A stretch of 64,000 bases of DNA from Verrucomicrobiota bacterium (GTDB lineage Bacteria; Verrucomicrobiota; Verrucomicrobiia; Verrucomicrobiales; Verrucomicrobiaceae): positions 62,001-126,000 of the forward strand of contig JAFLEI010000011.1 of the NCBI GenBank assembly GCA_017301975.1, written 5' to 3'. Position 1 is the stretch's first letter; each line of letters opens with the position of its first letter. Position numbers and translations under genes: made by a program. Of this stretch, positions 18,863-27,438 are shown one piece after another. The notes beneath the pieces are model-generated. The model made no database searches and was not told the DNA's origin. It saw nothing but the letters and a program-made list of their open reading frames with translations.

Positions 18863-19009
18863 ATGGTGATCTTTCTTGTCATCATCGGCCTCATGGCGGG
18901 CATCGCTTGCGCTTCGTATCTTTACGGGAAGTGGCATGGGCTTCGTGGGCAAGGCACAGCAATGAACCGAACAGCCATTGGGATGATGCAGGCGCAGGTG
19001 AGGAGCTAA
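18863..19009 (+). CDS. Possible 48-residue single-pass membrane protein
   Basis: ATG at 18863 with an AGGGAG element about ten bases upstream opens a short frame coding VIFLVIIGLMAGIACASYL, one convincing transmembrane helix, followed by a basic tail. It begins 19 bases after the preceding gene on the same strand. Too short to be certain; no homologue is recognised. Confidence 0.4.
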   Translation: MVIFLVIIGLMAGIACASYLYGKWHGLRGQGTAMNRTAIGMMQAQVRS

Positions 19010-19102
19010 ACGACTTTGAGGCGGGAGACGATGCGGACTGACCTCTCCTTGCCCTCTTGAATCCTTGACTCTGCCTCCTCGCTTGGCACGTAAACTTATC
19101 CG

Positions 19103-20389
19103 ATGAAGATCATCCGCCACACCGATCCCGACTACGCAGCCGCAGCCACCGCCCTCAACCGCCGTGCCGAGGCCAGCGAGGCCGTGCGTGAGGTGGTTGC
19201 AGGCGTCATCAAGGCCGTGCGCGAGCGAGGTGACGCCGCCGTGCTAGAGCTCACCGAAAAATTCGACGGCGCCCAGCTCACGGCCGCACAGATGCGCGTC
19301 CCGCAGGCCGAGCTGGATGGCGCCTGGGAGGCCGCCGATCCTACGTTCAAGCGCGCCCTCGAATCCTCCCACCGCAACGTTACCTCCTTTGCCCAGCGCA
19401 GCATGCGCCAGGGCTGGGAGTTCACCAACGAGCAGGGGGCCACGGTTGGCGAAGTCTTCCACCCCTTCGAGCGCGTGGGCTGCTACGTGCCCGGCGGCAC
19501 CGCGCCTCTCGTTTCCACTTCCCTTATGACAGTGGCCATCGCTGCGGCGGCGGGTGTGCCGGAGATCGTGGTTTGCACGCCCTGCGGGCGCGATGGAGCG
19601 GTGAATCCGGGGCTGCTGGCCGCGCTGAAACTGGCGGGGGCCACTGAGGTCTATAAAATCGGCGGCTCGCAGGCCATTGCCGCGCTGGCTTTTGGCACCG
19701 CCACGATCCGTCCCGTCGTCAAAATCTTCGGCCCCGGCAACAGCTATGTGGTCGAGGCCAAGCGCCAGAGCTTTGGAGTCGTCTCCATTGATCTGCTGCC
19801 CGGCCCCAGCGAAGTGCTCATTCTCGCGGACAAGTCCGGCAATCCGGCGTTCATCGCTACAGACATCCTCGCTCAGGCCGAGCATGGCAAGGACAGCATG
19901 GCCGGATTCCTCACCGATGACGCCGCGCTGCTGGAGGCCGTGGTCGCCCAAGTCGAATTGCAGTCCAAAACACTCAGCCGACAGGCCCAGCTCGCCCCGG
20001 TGCTGGAGAAAGGTGTCTTCCTCATGCTCGTGCCCAGCTTGGAAGAAGGCGCGCGCCTTGCCAACGATTTCGCCCCGGAGCATCTCACGCTCATCACCAC
20101 ACGCGAAGACGCCATCTTGCCGCTCATTCGCACGGCGGGCGCCATCTTCCTGGGCAATCACTCGCCCGTGGCGGTGGGGGATTTCCTTGCGGGCCCCAGC
20201 CACACGCTGCCCACCGGCGGTTCCGGCAAATCCTTTCCCGGAATCACGGCGGACATGTTTCAGCGCCGCACGAGCATTATTCGGCTGGATCGCGAAAGCT
20301 GCGCGAAGTCCGAGCCTATCGTCAGCGCGATCAGCGCAGTTGAGGGGCTTGATGCACACGCCCGTTCGGTGTCCATTCGTGCTTCATGA
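19103..20389 (+). CDS. hisD: HisD, histidinol dehydrogenase
   Basis: Oxidises L-histidinol to L-histidine in two NAD-dependent steps. 428 residues, normal length. Family motifs: ERGDAAVLELTEKFD, the VPGGTAPLVSTSLMTVAIA segment, IGGSQAIAALAFGT, GPGNSYVVEAKR, GPSEVLILAD, DILAQAEHG with zinc-binding Gln and His, and the late NHSPVAVGDFLAGPSHTLPT carrying the second zinc/catalytic histidines. Other his genes are not adjacent, so histidine synthesis genes are scattered in this genome. The last codon overlaps the start of the small lipoprotein gene (ATGA at 20386-20389), showing translational coupling. ATG start is clear. Confidence 0.97.
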   Translation: MKIIRHTDPDYAAAATALNRRAEASEAVREVVAGVIKAVRERGDAAVLELTEKFDGAQLTAAQMRVPQAELDGAWEAADPTFKRALESSHRNVTSFAQRSMRQGWEFTNEQGATVGEVFHPFERVGCYVPGGTAPLVSTSLMTVAIAAAAGVPEIVVCTPCGRDGAVNPGLLAALKLAGATEVYKIGGSQAIAALAFGTATIRPVVKIFGPGNSYVVEAKRQSFGVVSIDLLPGPSEVLILADKSGNPAFIATDILAQAEHGKDSMAGFLTDDAALLEAVVAQVELQSKTLSRQAQLAPVLEKGVFLMLVPSLEEGARLANDFAPEHLTLITTREDAILPLIRTAGAIFLGNHSPVAVGDFLAGPSHTLPTGGSGKSFPGITADMFQRRTSIIRLDRESCAKSEPIVSAISAVEGLDAHARSVSIRAS

Positions 20390-20763
20390 ACCACCGCTTG
20401 TGCCTGATCGCTCTGTTTCTCGTTGCCTGTGGCAAGGAGGTTCCACAACCTGAGCCCAAGGCCAAGGCTGCAGCGGCTACTCCCAAGCCCGCTCCGGAGA
20501 AAAAGCTGCCGCCTGTGCCGCAGGGGCCGCTGCCCAAGATGGATCCTCAAAAGGCGAAGTTCATCGCCGTGCCCAGCACACCCAAAGATCCCGAGGTCAA
20601 AAAAGTCGGGAATGCTGCTGAAAAACCCAAGGCGGAGATCAAGAAGGCTGAAGACCCTGCCGCTGAAACGACTGAGGCTGCCGCACCTGCCGCTGCCGTA
20701 AAGGCTGCCGTGCCGCCTGCGCCTGAGGTCAAGAAAGCCGAAGTGCCTGCTGCCAAGCAGTAG
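20386..20763 (+). CDS. Small Ala/Lys/Pro-rich lipoprotein
   Basis: 125 residues. The N-terminus LCLIALFLVACGKEV has a good lipobox (LVAC) with Cys15 as the lipidated residue. The rest is low-complexity: Ala, Lys, Pro and Glu with units such as EVKKVGNAAEKPKAEIKKAE and APAPEVKKAE-like repeats, and no globular domain. Such tails often act as periplasmic spacers. It overlaps the hisD stop by four bases, so it is translated from the same message, although no metabolic link to histidine synthesis is evident. Converges with manA 25 bases downstream. Composition bias could inflate the appearance of a gene, but the lipobox and the coupled start argue it is real. Confidence 0.72.
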   Translation: MNHRLCLIALFLVACGKEVPQPEPKAKAAAATPKPAPEKKLPPVPQGPLPKMDPQKAKFIAVPSTPKDPEVKKVGNAAEKPKAEIKKAEDPAAETTEAAAPAAAVKAAVPPAPEVKKAEVPAAKQ

Positions 20764-20788
20764 GGCGCGCGGGAACGCCCGGACTGGC

Positions 20789-21733
20789 TCACACCGGCAC
20801 GCGGATCTCCAGCCACTGGCTCTCGGCATCGGCGGGCTTCACAAGACGCGCAGAAGCGCCGAGTGTCGCGGGAACGAGCGCGAAGTCTCCTGCTTTGAGC
20901 GTTGTGCTGCCGAGTGTGATCTTGCCGCTGACCACGGCGAGCGTGAGGCTTTCGCCCGGGACACCTGCCTGCTTTGATCCACTGAGGACTCTGACGTCGA
21001 AGTAGGCGCACTTCACCAGTGTGCCGTCGGATTTCATCTGCTGCACGCAGGGTTCGAAGTCGGTAAAGTCGATGCTCTGCATGGACTCCTGCACATGCAG
21101 GGCGCGGGGTTTGCCATCCAGACCCACGCGGTTCCAGTCAAAGACGCGATACGTCGTGTCGCTGTTTTGCTGGATTTCATAGATCAGCAGTCCCGCGCCA
21201 ATCGCATGTACGCGACCGCTTGGAATGAAGAGACAGTCGCCGGTGCGTGCCTCGATCACATGCACCGCATCAGCCACCGTGCCGTTTTTCAGCGCGGTTT
21301 CAAAATCCGCACGTGTCGCCCCGGGTTTGAGTCCGGCATAGATCTTCGCGCCCGGATCAGCGTGCGCGATGTACCACATCTCCGTTTTCGGCTCGCCCTT
21401 CAGTTCTTCCGCCATGCTCGCCGGCGGATGCACCTGGATGGAGAGATCATCGCAGGCATCGAGAATCTTCATCAGCAGCGGGAAGGTGGGGCTGGTGGAT
21501 TTGAGAAGCGCCTTGCCAAACACCTCCTCACGATGCTGCGTCCAGAGCTCATGCAGGGATACACCATCCGCCGTCACACTCGGAGCTTCGGGTCGGTCAC
21601 ACACGGTCCACGCTTCGCCAAAGGGAGTCGTCTCATCGGGCAGCGAGGCTCCCAGCAGGGACTCCATGCGACGTCCACCCCAAACGCGGCTTTGATAAAT
21701 AGGTGTGAAACGAATGAGGTGATTGAATTTCAT
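20789..21733 (-). CDS. manA: Mannose-6-phosphate isomerase, class I short type
   Basis: Interconverts mannose-6-phosphate and fructose-6-phosphate. 314 residues from the ATG at 21733 (an upstream in-frame GTG at 21751 is less likely). This is the short Bacillus-type ManA. Zinc ligands are visible: SIQVHPPASMAEE (Gln and His), KTEMWYI (Glu) and the GRVHAIGAGLLIYEIQQNSDTTYRVFDW region (His). The opening FTPIYQSRVWGG is the typical start of the cupin. It may feed mannose into glycolysis or supply GDP-mannose for polysaccharides. Divergent from glcD with only 53 bases between the starts, so the two promoters must overlap or be tightly packed. Confidence 0.94.
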   Translation of the reverse strand: MKFNHLIRFTPIYQSRVWGGRRMESLLGASLPDETTPFGEAWTVCDRPEAPSVTADGVSLHELWTQHREEVFGKALLKSTSPTFPLLMKILDACDDLSIQVHPPASMAEELKGEPKTEMWYIAHADPGAKIYAGLKPGATRADFETALKNGTVADAVHVIEARTGDCLFIPSGRVHAIGAGLLIYEIQQNSDTTYRVFDWNRVGLDGKPRALHVQESMQSIDFTDFEPCVQQMKSDGTLVKCAYFDVRVLSGSKQAGVPGESLTLAVVSGKITLGSTTLKAGDFALVPATLGASARLVKPADAESQWLEIRVPV

Positions 21734-21786
21734 GTGATGAGAATCAACCACAGCCTGCGTTGACGCTCTACCACGAACTCGCCAGA

Positions 21787-23190
21787 ATGCCTGCTGTGAA
21801 CCAAATTGAAGCCCCCTTTATCGAGACTCTGAAGGAAATCTTATCACCTGACCGGGTGCTGACCTCCGCCGAAGACATTGTGCCCTACAGTTTCGATGGC
21901 ACCGCTGCCCTCAAGCAGCGTCCCGGCGCGGTCGTTTTTCCGCTGACCGCCGAAGAAGTCTCCGAATGCGTCAAGCTCGCGCGCAGAAACAACGTCCCCG
22001 TCGTGACCCGTGGCTCCGGCACCGGCCTCAGCGGCGGCAGTGTGCCGCTGTCGGGCTGTCTGGTGATCTGTCTCGTGAAGATGGACAAGCTCATCGAAGT
22101 CGATGAAAAGAACCTCACGTTGCGTGCGCAGAGCGGCGTCATCACCAAGGAGATCGACGATGCCGCAGCGAAAGTGGGCTTGTTTTATCCGCCTGATCCG
22201 GGCTCGATGAAGATCTCCACCATCGGTGGCAATGTGGCTGAAAACTCTGGGGGATTGCGAGGCTTGAAGTACGGCGTCACGCGTGATTACGTCATGGGCA
22301 TTGAGGTTGTGCTGCCAGATGGTACGCTGACCTTTCTTGGCAACAAGTGCGTCAAAGACGTGGCGGGTTACTCGATGAAGGATCTGTTCATCGGCAGCGA
22401 AGGCACGCTCGGCATCATCACCGAAGTCATTCTGAAAGTGCTGCCGCGCCCCAAGGCGCGCAAAACGATGCTGGCGCTGTATGATTCGATGGACGCGGCG
22501 GCCAAGTCGATCTCCGCCATCATCGCCGCGAAGATCATTCCCTGCACCTTGGAATTCCTCGACCGCGTCACCGTGCAATGCGTCGAAGACTACGCCAAGA
22601 TCGGCCTGCCAACGGATGTAGAAGCCCTTGTGCTGATGGAAACCGACGGCCACCCCGTCGTCGTCGAAGAAGAAGCTGCGCAGATGATGGCGCTCGCCAA
22701 AGCCAATGGCGCACACGATGTGCGCGCCGCAGCCGATGAAGCCGAAGGCGCCAAGCTCGCCGCCGCGCGTCGCAATGCCTTCTCCGCGCTGGCCCGTGTG
22801 CGACCCACCACGATTCTCGAAGACGTGACCGTTCCGCGCAGCGAACTCGCAACGATGGTGGCCTTCATCGACAGCGTTGCGAAGAAGCACCAGCTGCAGA
22901 TCGGCACGTTCGGCCACCTTGGCGATGGCAACCTCCATCCCACCTTCCTCACCAACGAACGCGATCATGAGGAGATGCACCGCATTGAAGTCGCGCTGGA
23001 GGAGATCGTTGAGGAAACCATCCGCCTCGGCGGCACCGTCACGGGCGAGCACGGCGTCGGCCTCGCCAAAAAAGCCTTCCTCAAACGCCAGCTCGGCGAA
23101 GGCAGTTTTGAACTGATGCGCAGCATCAAGCAAGCCCTCGATCCCCAGGGGTTGCTGAATCCAGGGAAGATTTTTGATCCGAGGAACTGA
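21787..23190 (+). CDS. glcD: GlcD, FAD-linked subunit of glycolate oxidase
   Basis: 467 residues from the ATG at 21787 (the frame opens 27 bases earlier at a TTG that is not needed). FAD-binding type 4 domain: VTRGSGTGLSGGSVPLSGC binds the FAD pyrophosphate, GGNVAENSGGLRGLKYG and SEGTLGIITEV complete it. The C-terminal FAD-linked oxidase domain contains GHLGDGNLHPTF and GTVTGEHGVGLAKK. Oxidises glycolate or a related 2-hydroxyacid and passes electrons to the Fe-S subunit GlcF, two bases downstream. GlcE, the third subunit in E. coli, is not between them or nearby. D-lactate dehydrogenase is an alternative substrate assignment for this family. Confidence 0.92.
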   Translation: MPAVNQIEAPFIETLKEILSPDRVLTSAEDIVPYSFDGTAALKQRPGAVVFPLTAEEVSECVKLARRNNVPVVTRGSGTGLSGGSVPLSGCLVICLVKMDKLIEVDEKNLTLRAQSGVITKEIDDAAAKVGLFYPPDPGSMKISTIGGNVAENSGGLRGLKYGVTRDYVMGIEVVLPDGTLTFLGNKCVKDVAGYSMKDLFIGSEGTLGIITEVILKVLPRPKARKTMLALYDSMDAAAKSISAIIAAKIIPCTLEFLDRVTVQCVEDYAKIGLPTDVEALVLMETDGHPVVVEEEAAQMMALAKANGAHDVRAAADEAEGAKLAAARRNAFSALARVRPTTILEDVTVPRSELATMVAFIDSVAKKHQLQIGTFGHLGDGNLHPTFLTNERDHEEMHRIEVALEEIVEETIRLGGTVTGEHGVGLAKKAFLKRQLGEGSFELMRSIKQALDPQGLLNPGKIFDPRN

Positions 23191-23192
23191 TC

Positions 23193-24515
23193 ATGCCATC
23201 TGCCAATCTCCTCCAATCCCTCGACTATTCCGTGCTGCAGCAGTGCATGCACTGCGGCATGTGCCTGCCCACTTGTCCCACCTACATGGAGACCAAGCTG
23301 GAGCGCAACAGCCCACGTGGCCGCATCTCGCTCATGCGTGCGGTGGCGGACGGCGAGCTCGAAGTCACCAAGGCGCTCTCCGATGAGATGTACTACTGCC
23401 TCGGCTGCCTCGCCTGCCAGACCGCATGTCCGGCTGGAGTGAACTACGCGGAGCTGTTTGAAACCGCGCGCGCTGAAGTGGAACAGGCGCAGGTGAATGA
23501 CGGCATGCAGCGCGGCTTCTGGCGCTGGCTCTCATTGAACGTCATCTTCATGCGCCCCTGGCTGCTGCGGTTGATCGGCCGCGTGCTGCGCATCTACCAA
23601 AGCACCGGTCTGGAAAAGCTGATGCGCAAGGTTCATTTCTTCGGCCTCATGCCGCCCTCCTTGAAGAAGTTGGAGCCGCAGACACCGCAGATCGCCGCGC
23701 ATTTCTCTGATGACCTGATCTTGCCAGATGAAGTGCCGCAGGTGAGCAAAGGCTACCGCGTCGGTTTGCTCACTGGTTGCATTCAGGATCTGGCGTTTTC
23801 GAACATCAATCGTGACACTGCGGATGTCCTGCTGGCGAATGGATGCGAAGTTATCACCCCGCGTTCGCAAAGCTGTTGCGGCTCGCTGCACGCGCACAAT
23901 GGCGAACTCGAACTCGCTCGAGAACTCGCGCGCCGGCAGATCGACAGCTTTGATTTGGATGAGCTCGACGCCGTCATCACCAATGCGGGTGGCTGCGGAT
24001 CGCATTTGAAGACTTATGGTCATCTGCTGCATGATGATCCCTTCTACGCCGCCAAAGCAAAGCAATGGGACAGCAAGGTGAAGGACATTCACGAATGGCT
24101 CGTGCAGATCCGCTTCCGCAAACCCACCGCAGGCGCGGGTGTGGGGGAAGTCACCTACCACGAAAGCTGCCACCTCTGCCACGGCCAGAAAGTCGTCTCA
24201 CAGCCGCGTCAGATCCTGAACAGCATTCCTGGGCTGGTGTTCAAGGAACTGCCGGAATCAAACTGGTGCTGCGGCAGCGCGGGCATCTACAACATCACCC
24301 AGCCTGAGCAGAGCCAGAAGCTGCTTGATCGTAAAGTCGCCAATCTGCGTCAGGCTGGAGCCCCGGTCGTCGCCACCAGCAATCCTGGCTGTCATTTGCA
24401 AATCGCCAATGGGTTGCGCTCCTGCGGCAGCCATCCTTGTCATGAGGTCACGCAACCGGTGACTTTGCTGGCGCAGGCTTATCGGGCTGAGTCCGTATCT
24501 GAATCTGCTTCGTAA
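23193..24515 (+). CDS. glcF: GlcF, iron-sulfur subunit of glycolate oxidase
   Basis: 440 residues. Two [4Fe-4S] motifs near the N-terminus, CMHCGMCLPTCP (about residue 19) and CLGCLACQTACP (about residue 70). Two CCG domains follow: GCIQDLAF...SCCGSLHAHNGE (about 194-235) and ESCHLCHGQKV...NWCCGSAG (about 325-370). A hydrophobic/amphipathic segment lies between them. It receives electrons from GlcD and passes them to the quinone pool at the inner membrane. ATG starts two bases after glcD stop, so the two form an operon; the flavin reductase gene follows 41 bases later and may be co-transcribed. Confidence 0.93.
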   Translation: MPSANLLQSLDYSVLQQCMHCGMCLPTCPTYMETKLERNSPRGRISLMRAVADGELEVTKALSDEMYYCLGCLACQTACPAGVNYAELFETARAEVEQAQVNDGMQRGFWRWLSLNVIFMRPWLLRLIGRVLRIYQSTGLEKLMRKVHFFGLMPPSLKKLEPQTPQIAAHFSDDLILPDEVPQVSKGYRVGLLTGCIQDLAFSNINRDTADVLLANGCEVITPRSQSCCGSLHAHNGELELARELARRQIDSFDLDELDAVITNAGGCGSHLKTYGHLLHDDPFYAAKAKQWDSKVKDIHEWLVQIRFRKPTAGAGVGEVTYHESCHLCHGQKVVSQPRQILNSIPGLVFKELPESNWCCGSAGIYNITQPEQSQKLLDRKVANLRQAGAPVVATSNPGCHLQIANGLRSCGSHPCHEVTQPVTLLAQAYRAESVSESAS

Positions 24516-24556
24516 CATGGCGGGCCCTTCAGCGCCTCACGTCATACTAACACCTC

Positions 24557-25159
24557 ATGGAACTCGACCTCACAGGCCCCTTGCGCGAAGACGCTTACAT
24601 GATCCTCGCTGGACTTGTCACCCCGCGTCCGATTGCATTGACGACCACCTTTGATCCTGAAGGCCGCGTGAATGCGGCGCCGTTCAGCTTTTTCAATGTG
24701 CTGGGGGATTCACCACCCATCGTCGGCCTTTGTCCCGGAGATCGGTCTGCGGGTGTGCCCAAGGACACAGCGCGCAACATCCGCCTCACGCATGAGTTCG
24801 TCGTCAACCTCGTCGATGAAGCACTCGCCGAAAAAATGAATCTCTGCGCAGCGACCCTGCCGCCTGGGGAAAACGAATTGCTGAATGCAGGACTCACGGC
24901 GCTGCCGAGCAGCGTGGTCAAACCGCCGCGCATCGCCGAGGCCCCCGCAAGCTTTGAATGCCGCAGCCACAGCATCATCGAGATCGGCGACAACCGACTC
25001 ATCATTGGCGAAGTCCTGCGCGTGCACGTGCGCGACGGTATTCTAGATCCTGAAACTTGGCTGGTGAAGCCCGGCAACTATCACCCTATCGGTCGCATGC
25101 AGAGCCCGAACTGGTACTGCCGGACGCGAGACATGTTTGAGATGAAGAGGCCGAAGTAG
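24557..25159 (+). CDS. Flavin reductase family protein (FMN-binding split barrel)
   Basis: 200 residues. The N-terminal half shows the flavin-reductase-like pattern: GLVTPRPIALTTTFDPEGRVNAAPFSFFNVLGDSPPIVGL, then DTARNIRLTHEFVVNLVDE, with FMN contacts expected at the PFSFFN and DTARN segments. Members reduce FMN with NAD(P)H or bind FMN for other uses. It follows glcDF on the same strand and may supply or use flavin chemistry linked to 2-hydroxyacid oxidation; that link is only positional. C-terminal YHPIGRMQSPNWYCRTRD is family-typical. Converges with the FAD oxidoreductase, with a strong hairpin between the stops. Confidence 0.9.
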   Translation: MELDLTGPLREDAYMILAGLVTPRPIALTTTFDPEGRVNAAPFSFFNVLGDSPPIVGLCPGDRSAGVPKDTARNIRLTHEFVVNLVDEALAEKMNLCAATLPPGENELLNAGLTALPSSVVKPPRIAEAPASFECRSHSIIEIGDNRLIIGEVLRVHVRDGILDPETWLVKPGNYHPIGRMQSPNWYCRTRDMFEMKRPK

Positions 25160-25172
25160 GATGCGAGGAGTA

Positions 25173-25197
25173 GGGAGGGATCATCCTGATCCCTCCC
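25173..25197. terminator. Perfect hairpin between convergent genes, copy 3 of the GGGATCA repeat
   Basis: Eleven-pair perfect stem GGGAGGGATCA / TGATCCCTCCC with a TCC loop, 13 bases after the flavin reductase stop and 25 bases beyond the stop of the minus-strand FAD oxidoreductase. Likely bidirectional terminator; shares its core with 14773 and 14853. Confidence 0.7.
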
Positions 25198-25222
25198 GGA
25201 TAGCGGGCGCGCTCTTTTCCTG

Positions 25223-27304
25223 TCACTTCGCAGGCAGCCACTGCGCTGCATCAATGAGCACATGTCCCTTCGTACCCTCGTTGCGGATTTCGAGCCAGCC
25301 CGCCTTGCCTTTTTCAAAGCGGTAGGTCCCCAGCGGCAGAAGAACATCCTTCTCCGGCGCTTTCTTCTTCTCGTTCACCATCACCGTGTCTTCTCCATCG
25401 GCATGATGGATGACCACGGGAACGTTGTCGGCACGATTCGCCAAAGCGCTGTATGTGATCGCCACGCGGTATTTCCCAGCGGCAGGCACATCAGGAATGA
25501 AGCGCGCTTTCTGCTCGCCTTTCGCGGTGTCGCCATCATGGCGGTAGCCCTGGCCCACGAAGCCGGGGGTGCCGTGGCCTTCGGAAGTGAATCCGGTCAG
25601 CTCAGCCTCGCTGTCATCGACGACGATGCCACCGAGCTTCTCCTTGCTGATCGAGACATGTTCCGGCATCGGTGGTGATTCGAAGTCGAGCATCTGACCA
25701 TCGGCGAGGAGTTTTTCTTTGAGCTTTGCGAGATCGATCTGCTGCAGGTCTTTGCCGCTCTCAATGGCGATTACCGCAGCGGTGGCGGAGCTCTGGCCCA
25801 TGACCATGAAGACGGGCTCCATGCGGATGCTGCCATACGCAATGTGGCTGGCACTCAGGCACACGGGCACGAGGAGGTTGGTGCATTCCTCCGCCTTTGG
25901 CGTGATGCTGCGGTAGCTGATGGGGTAGGGGCGGGTGCCGATCTGGATATCGCCCTCATTGCGCACAAAGCCTTCCTTCGTGATGTAACGCTGCACATTG
26001 TGCGAGTCCATGTTGTAGGCACCCATGCCCACGCTGTCTTCCACGATCTCACGGCGCTTGCAGTTCTTCTCGCTCATGACGTAACCGCCGACCATGCGGC
26101 GCGCCTCGCGCACGTAGAGCTGGCGCGGCCAGTTGCCGTTGTCTTTGAATTCGTCCTTCGCCAGACCCAGTTTCTGGAAGGCGGCGCGCATCTTCTCAGG
26201 CACACGGGGGTGGTGTGCATAGGTCCACATCAGGCCCTTCTGCCAGTCTTCATGCGCTTTCCAAATCTTCGCGCGGGTTTCGTAGTCGGCCTCGGGATAT
26301 TCAAAATTCTGGCCGATGAAATCGGTGCTAATGGCGAAGTTGTTGTTCGTGTCGGTTTTGCGGTTGGGCATCCAGGTGGGAGCCCAGGAGATGCGTTCGT
26401 CACCGGCTTCGACATTGCGCAGGGCCAGTTCGAACCACTTCTCGTCGTAGTTGGCCGGCTTTTCCCAGTCGAGGCGGTTTTCCGGCACGTCGGTGGTGCA
26501 CATGCGGAAGTTGTAGGCCTGCAGCTTGCGGTCGCCGCTTTCATCTTCGCCGATGTCTCCGGGATCAATGCCGGGAAGCACGCCGCTCTTTGGATCTCCG
26601 GGTTTCACATAGGGATCCACGTTCTTGATGAACTGATGATGGATCGTTTTCACCTTCTGCACGCCGTTGATCGTTTCGCCATACTGGGCATTCGGTTCAC
26701 GGCCCACGGCATAGCTCACACCTGCTTTCGCCATCAAATCACCTTCGTAGGTCGCGTCGATGAACATCTTCCCGTCAAAGGTGCGCCCGCTCTCCATGAT
26801 GATCTTCGTGATGCGTGCGCCCTCTTTGACCACGCCCTTTTTCAGGTCCAACCGCTCGCTGAACACCACGGTCACCTTGTCTTTCACCGAGGCCAGCATG
26901 GTGTCATAGATCTCGGTCGCCACATGCGGCTCAAAGGTCCACATCGTGTCCTCGCTGCCGGTGTTGCCGTGCTGTTTTTTGGCAAAGTATTCCTCCCGTG
27001 TCTGGTGCTGCCACTTGGCCGGGTCGTTGTAGTACTTGAAGACGTTCGCGTAAAACTCACGTGAGATGCCGCCGATGGCTTTCTTGTTGCCGATGTCCGT
27101 CGCACCCAGCCCGCCGGTGGTCAGGCCGCCGAGAAATTTCGTGGGCTCGATGAGCACCGCAGTCTTGCCCATGCGTGCCGCCTGAATGGCCGCAGTGATT
27201 CCTCCGGAGGAGCCGCCATAGACAACGATGTCATAAGAATCTGCCGCCCCGAGCGGGGAAAAGACGGCGAGCGTAACAGTGAGGAGGGCTGGGAGGAGCT
27301 TCAT
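25223..27304 (-). CDS. Secreted FAD-dependent oxidoreductase with golvesin-like C-terminal domain
   Basis: 693 residues from the ATG at 27304, which begins a signal peptide (LLPALLTVTLAVFSPLGAADS). Directly after comes the FAD dinucleotide-binding motif YDIVVYGGSSGGITAAIQAA, then GGLTTGGLGATDIGNKKAIGG, the hallmark of the FAD_oxidored family found in planctomycete and verrucomicrobial secretomes. IDATYEGDLMAKAG is a conserved later motif. The last 140 residues (about 555-693, VVDDSEAELTGFTSEGHG onward) match the golvesin/xanthan-lyase C-terminal beta-sandwich, a likely carbohydrate- or surface-binding module. Often called xanthan lyase-like, but no lyase activity is implied by the fold. No operon partner; divergent from the glycine-zipper lipoprotein. 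Confidence 0.88.
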   Translation of the reverse strand: MKLLPALLTVTLAVFSPLGAADSYDIVVYGGSSGGITAAIQAARMGKTAVLIEPTKFLGGLTTGGLGATDIGNKKAIGGISREFYANVFKYYNDPAKWQHQTREEYFAKKQHGNTGSEDTMWTFEPHVATEIYDTMLASVKDKVTVVFSERLDLKKGVVKEGARITKIIMESGRTFDGKMFIDATYEGDLMAKAGVSYAVGREPNAQYGETINGVQKVKTIHHQFIKNVDPYVKPGDPKSGVLPGIDPGDIGEDESGDRKLQAYNFRMCTTDVPENRLDWEKPANYDEKWFELALRNVEAGDERISWAPTWMPNRKTDTNNNFAISTDFIGQNFEYPEADYETRAKIWKAHEDWQKGLMWTYAHHPRVPEKMRAAFQKLGLAKDEFKDNGNWPRQLYVREARRMVGGYVMSEKNCKRREIVEDSVGMGAYNMDSHNVQRYITKEGFVRNEGDIQIGTRPYPISYRSITPKAEECTNLLVPVCLSASHIAYGSIRMEPVFMVMGQSSATAAVIAIESGKDLQQIDLAKLKEKLLADGQMLDFESPPMPEHVSISKEKLGGIVVDDSEAELTGFTSEGHGTPGFVGQGYRHDGDTAKGEQKARFIPDVPAAGKYRVAITYSALANRADNVPVVIHHADGEDTVMVNEKKKAPEKDVLLPLGTYRFEKGKAGWLEIRNEGTKGHVLIDAAQWLPAK

Positions 27305-27352
27305 GGTAGGACGCACCCAGCCGCAGGCGGGATGTTTTTGCAACTCTGAGGA

Positions 27353-27381
27353 TGCATTCTGAGATGTAGCGAAAATATAAT
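27353..27381 (+). promoter_or_regulatory. Candidate promoter of the glycine-zipper lipoprotein gene
   Basis: A perfect TATAAT (27376-27381) lies 57 bases before the start at 27439 in a locally AT-rich stretch. The element 17 bases upstream (TGCATT, 27353-27358) is a poor -35, so the call rests on the -10 box alone. Confidence 0.3.
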
Positions 27382-27438
27382 CGAATAGTTCGTTAAAGGG
27401 CGCGTCAGAGTGCAGGACAAGATTCACACCCTTACCTC

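Noticed and set aside
20763..20780. GGGCG / CGCCC inverted repeat after the small lipoprotein gene as a terminator
   Set aside because: Only five pairs in a GC-rich context with no T tract.
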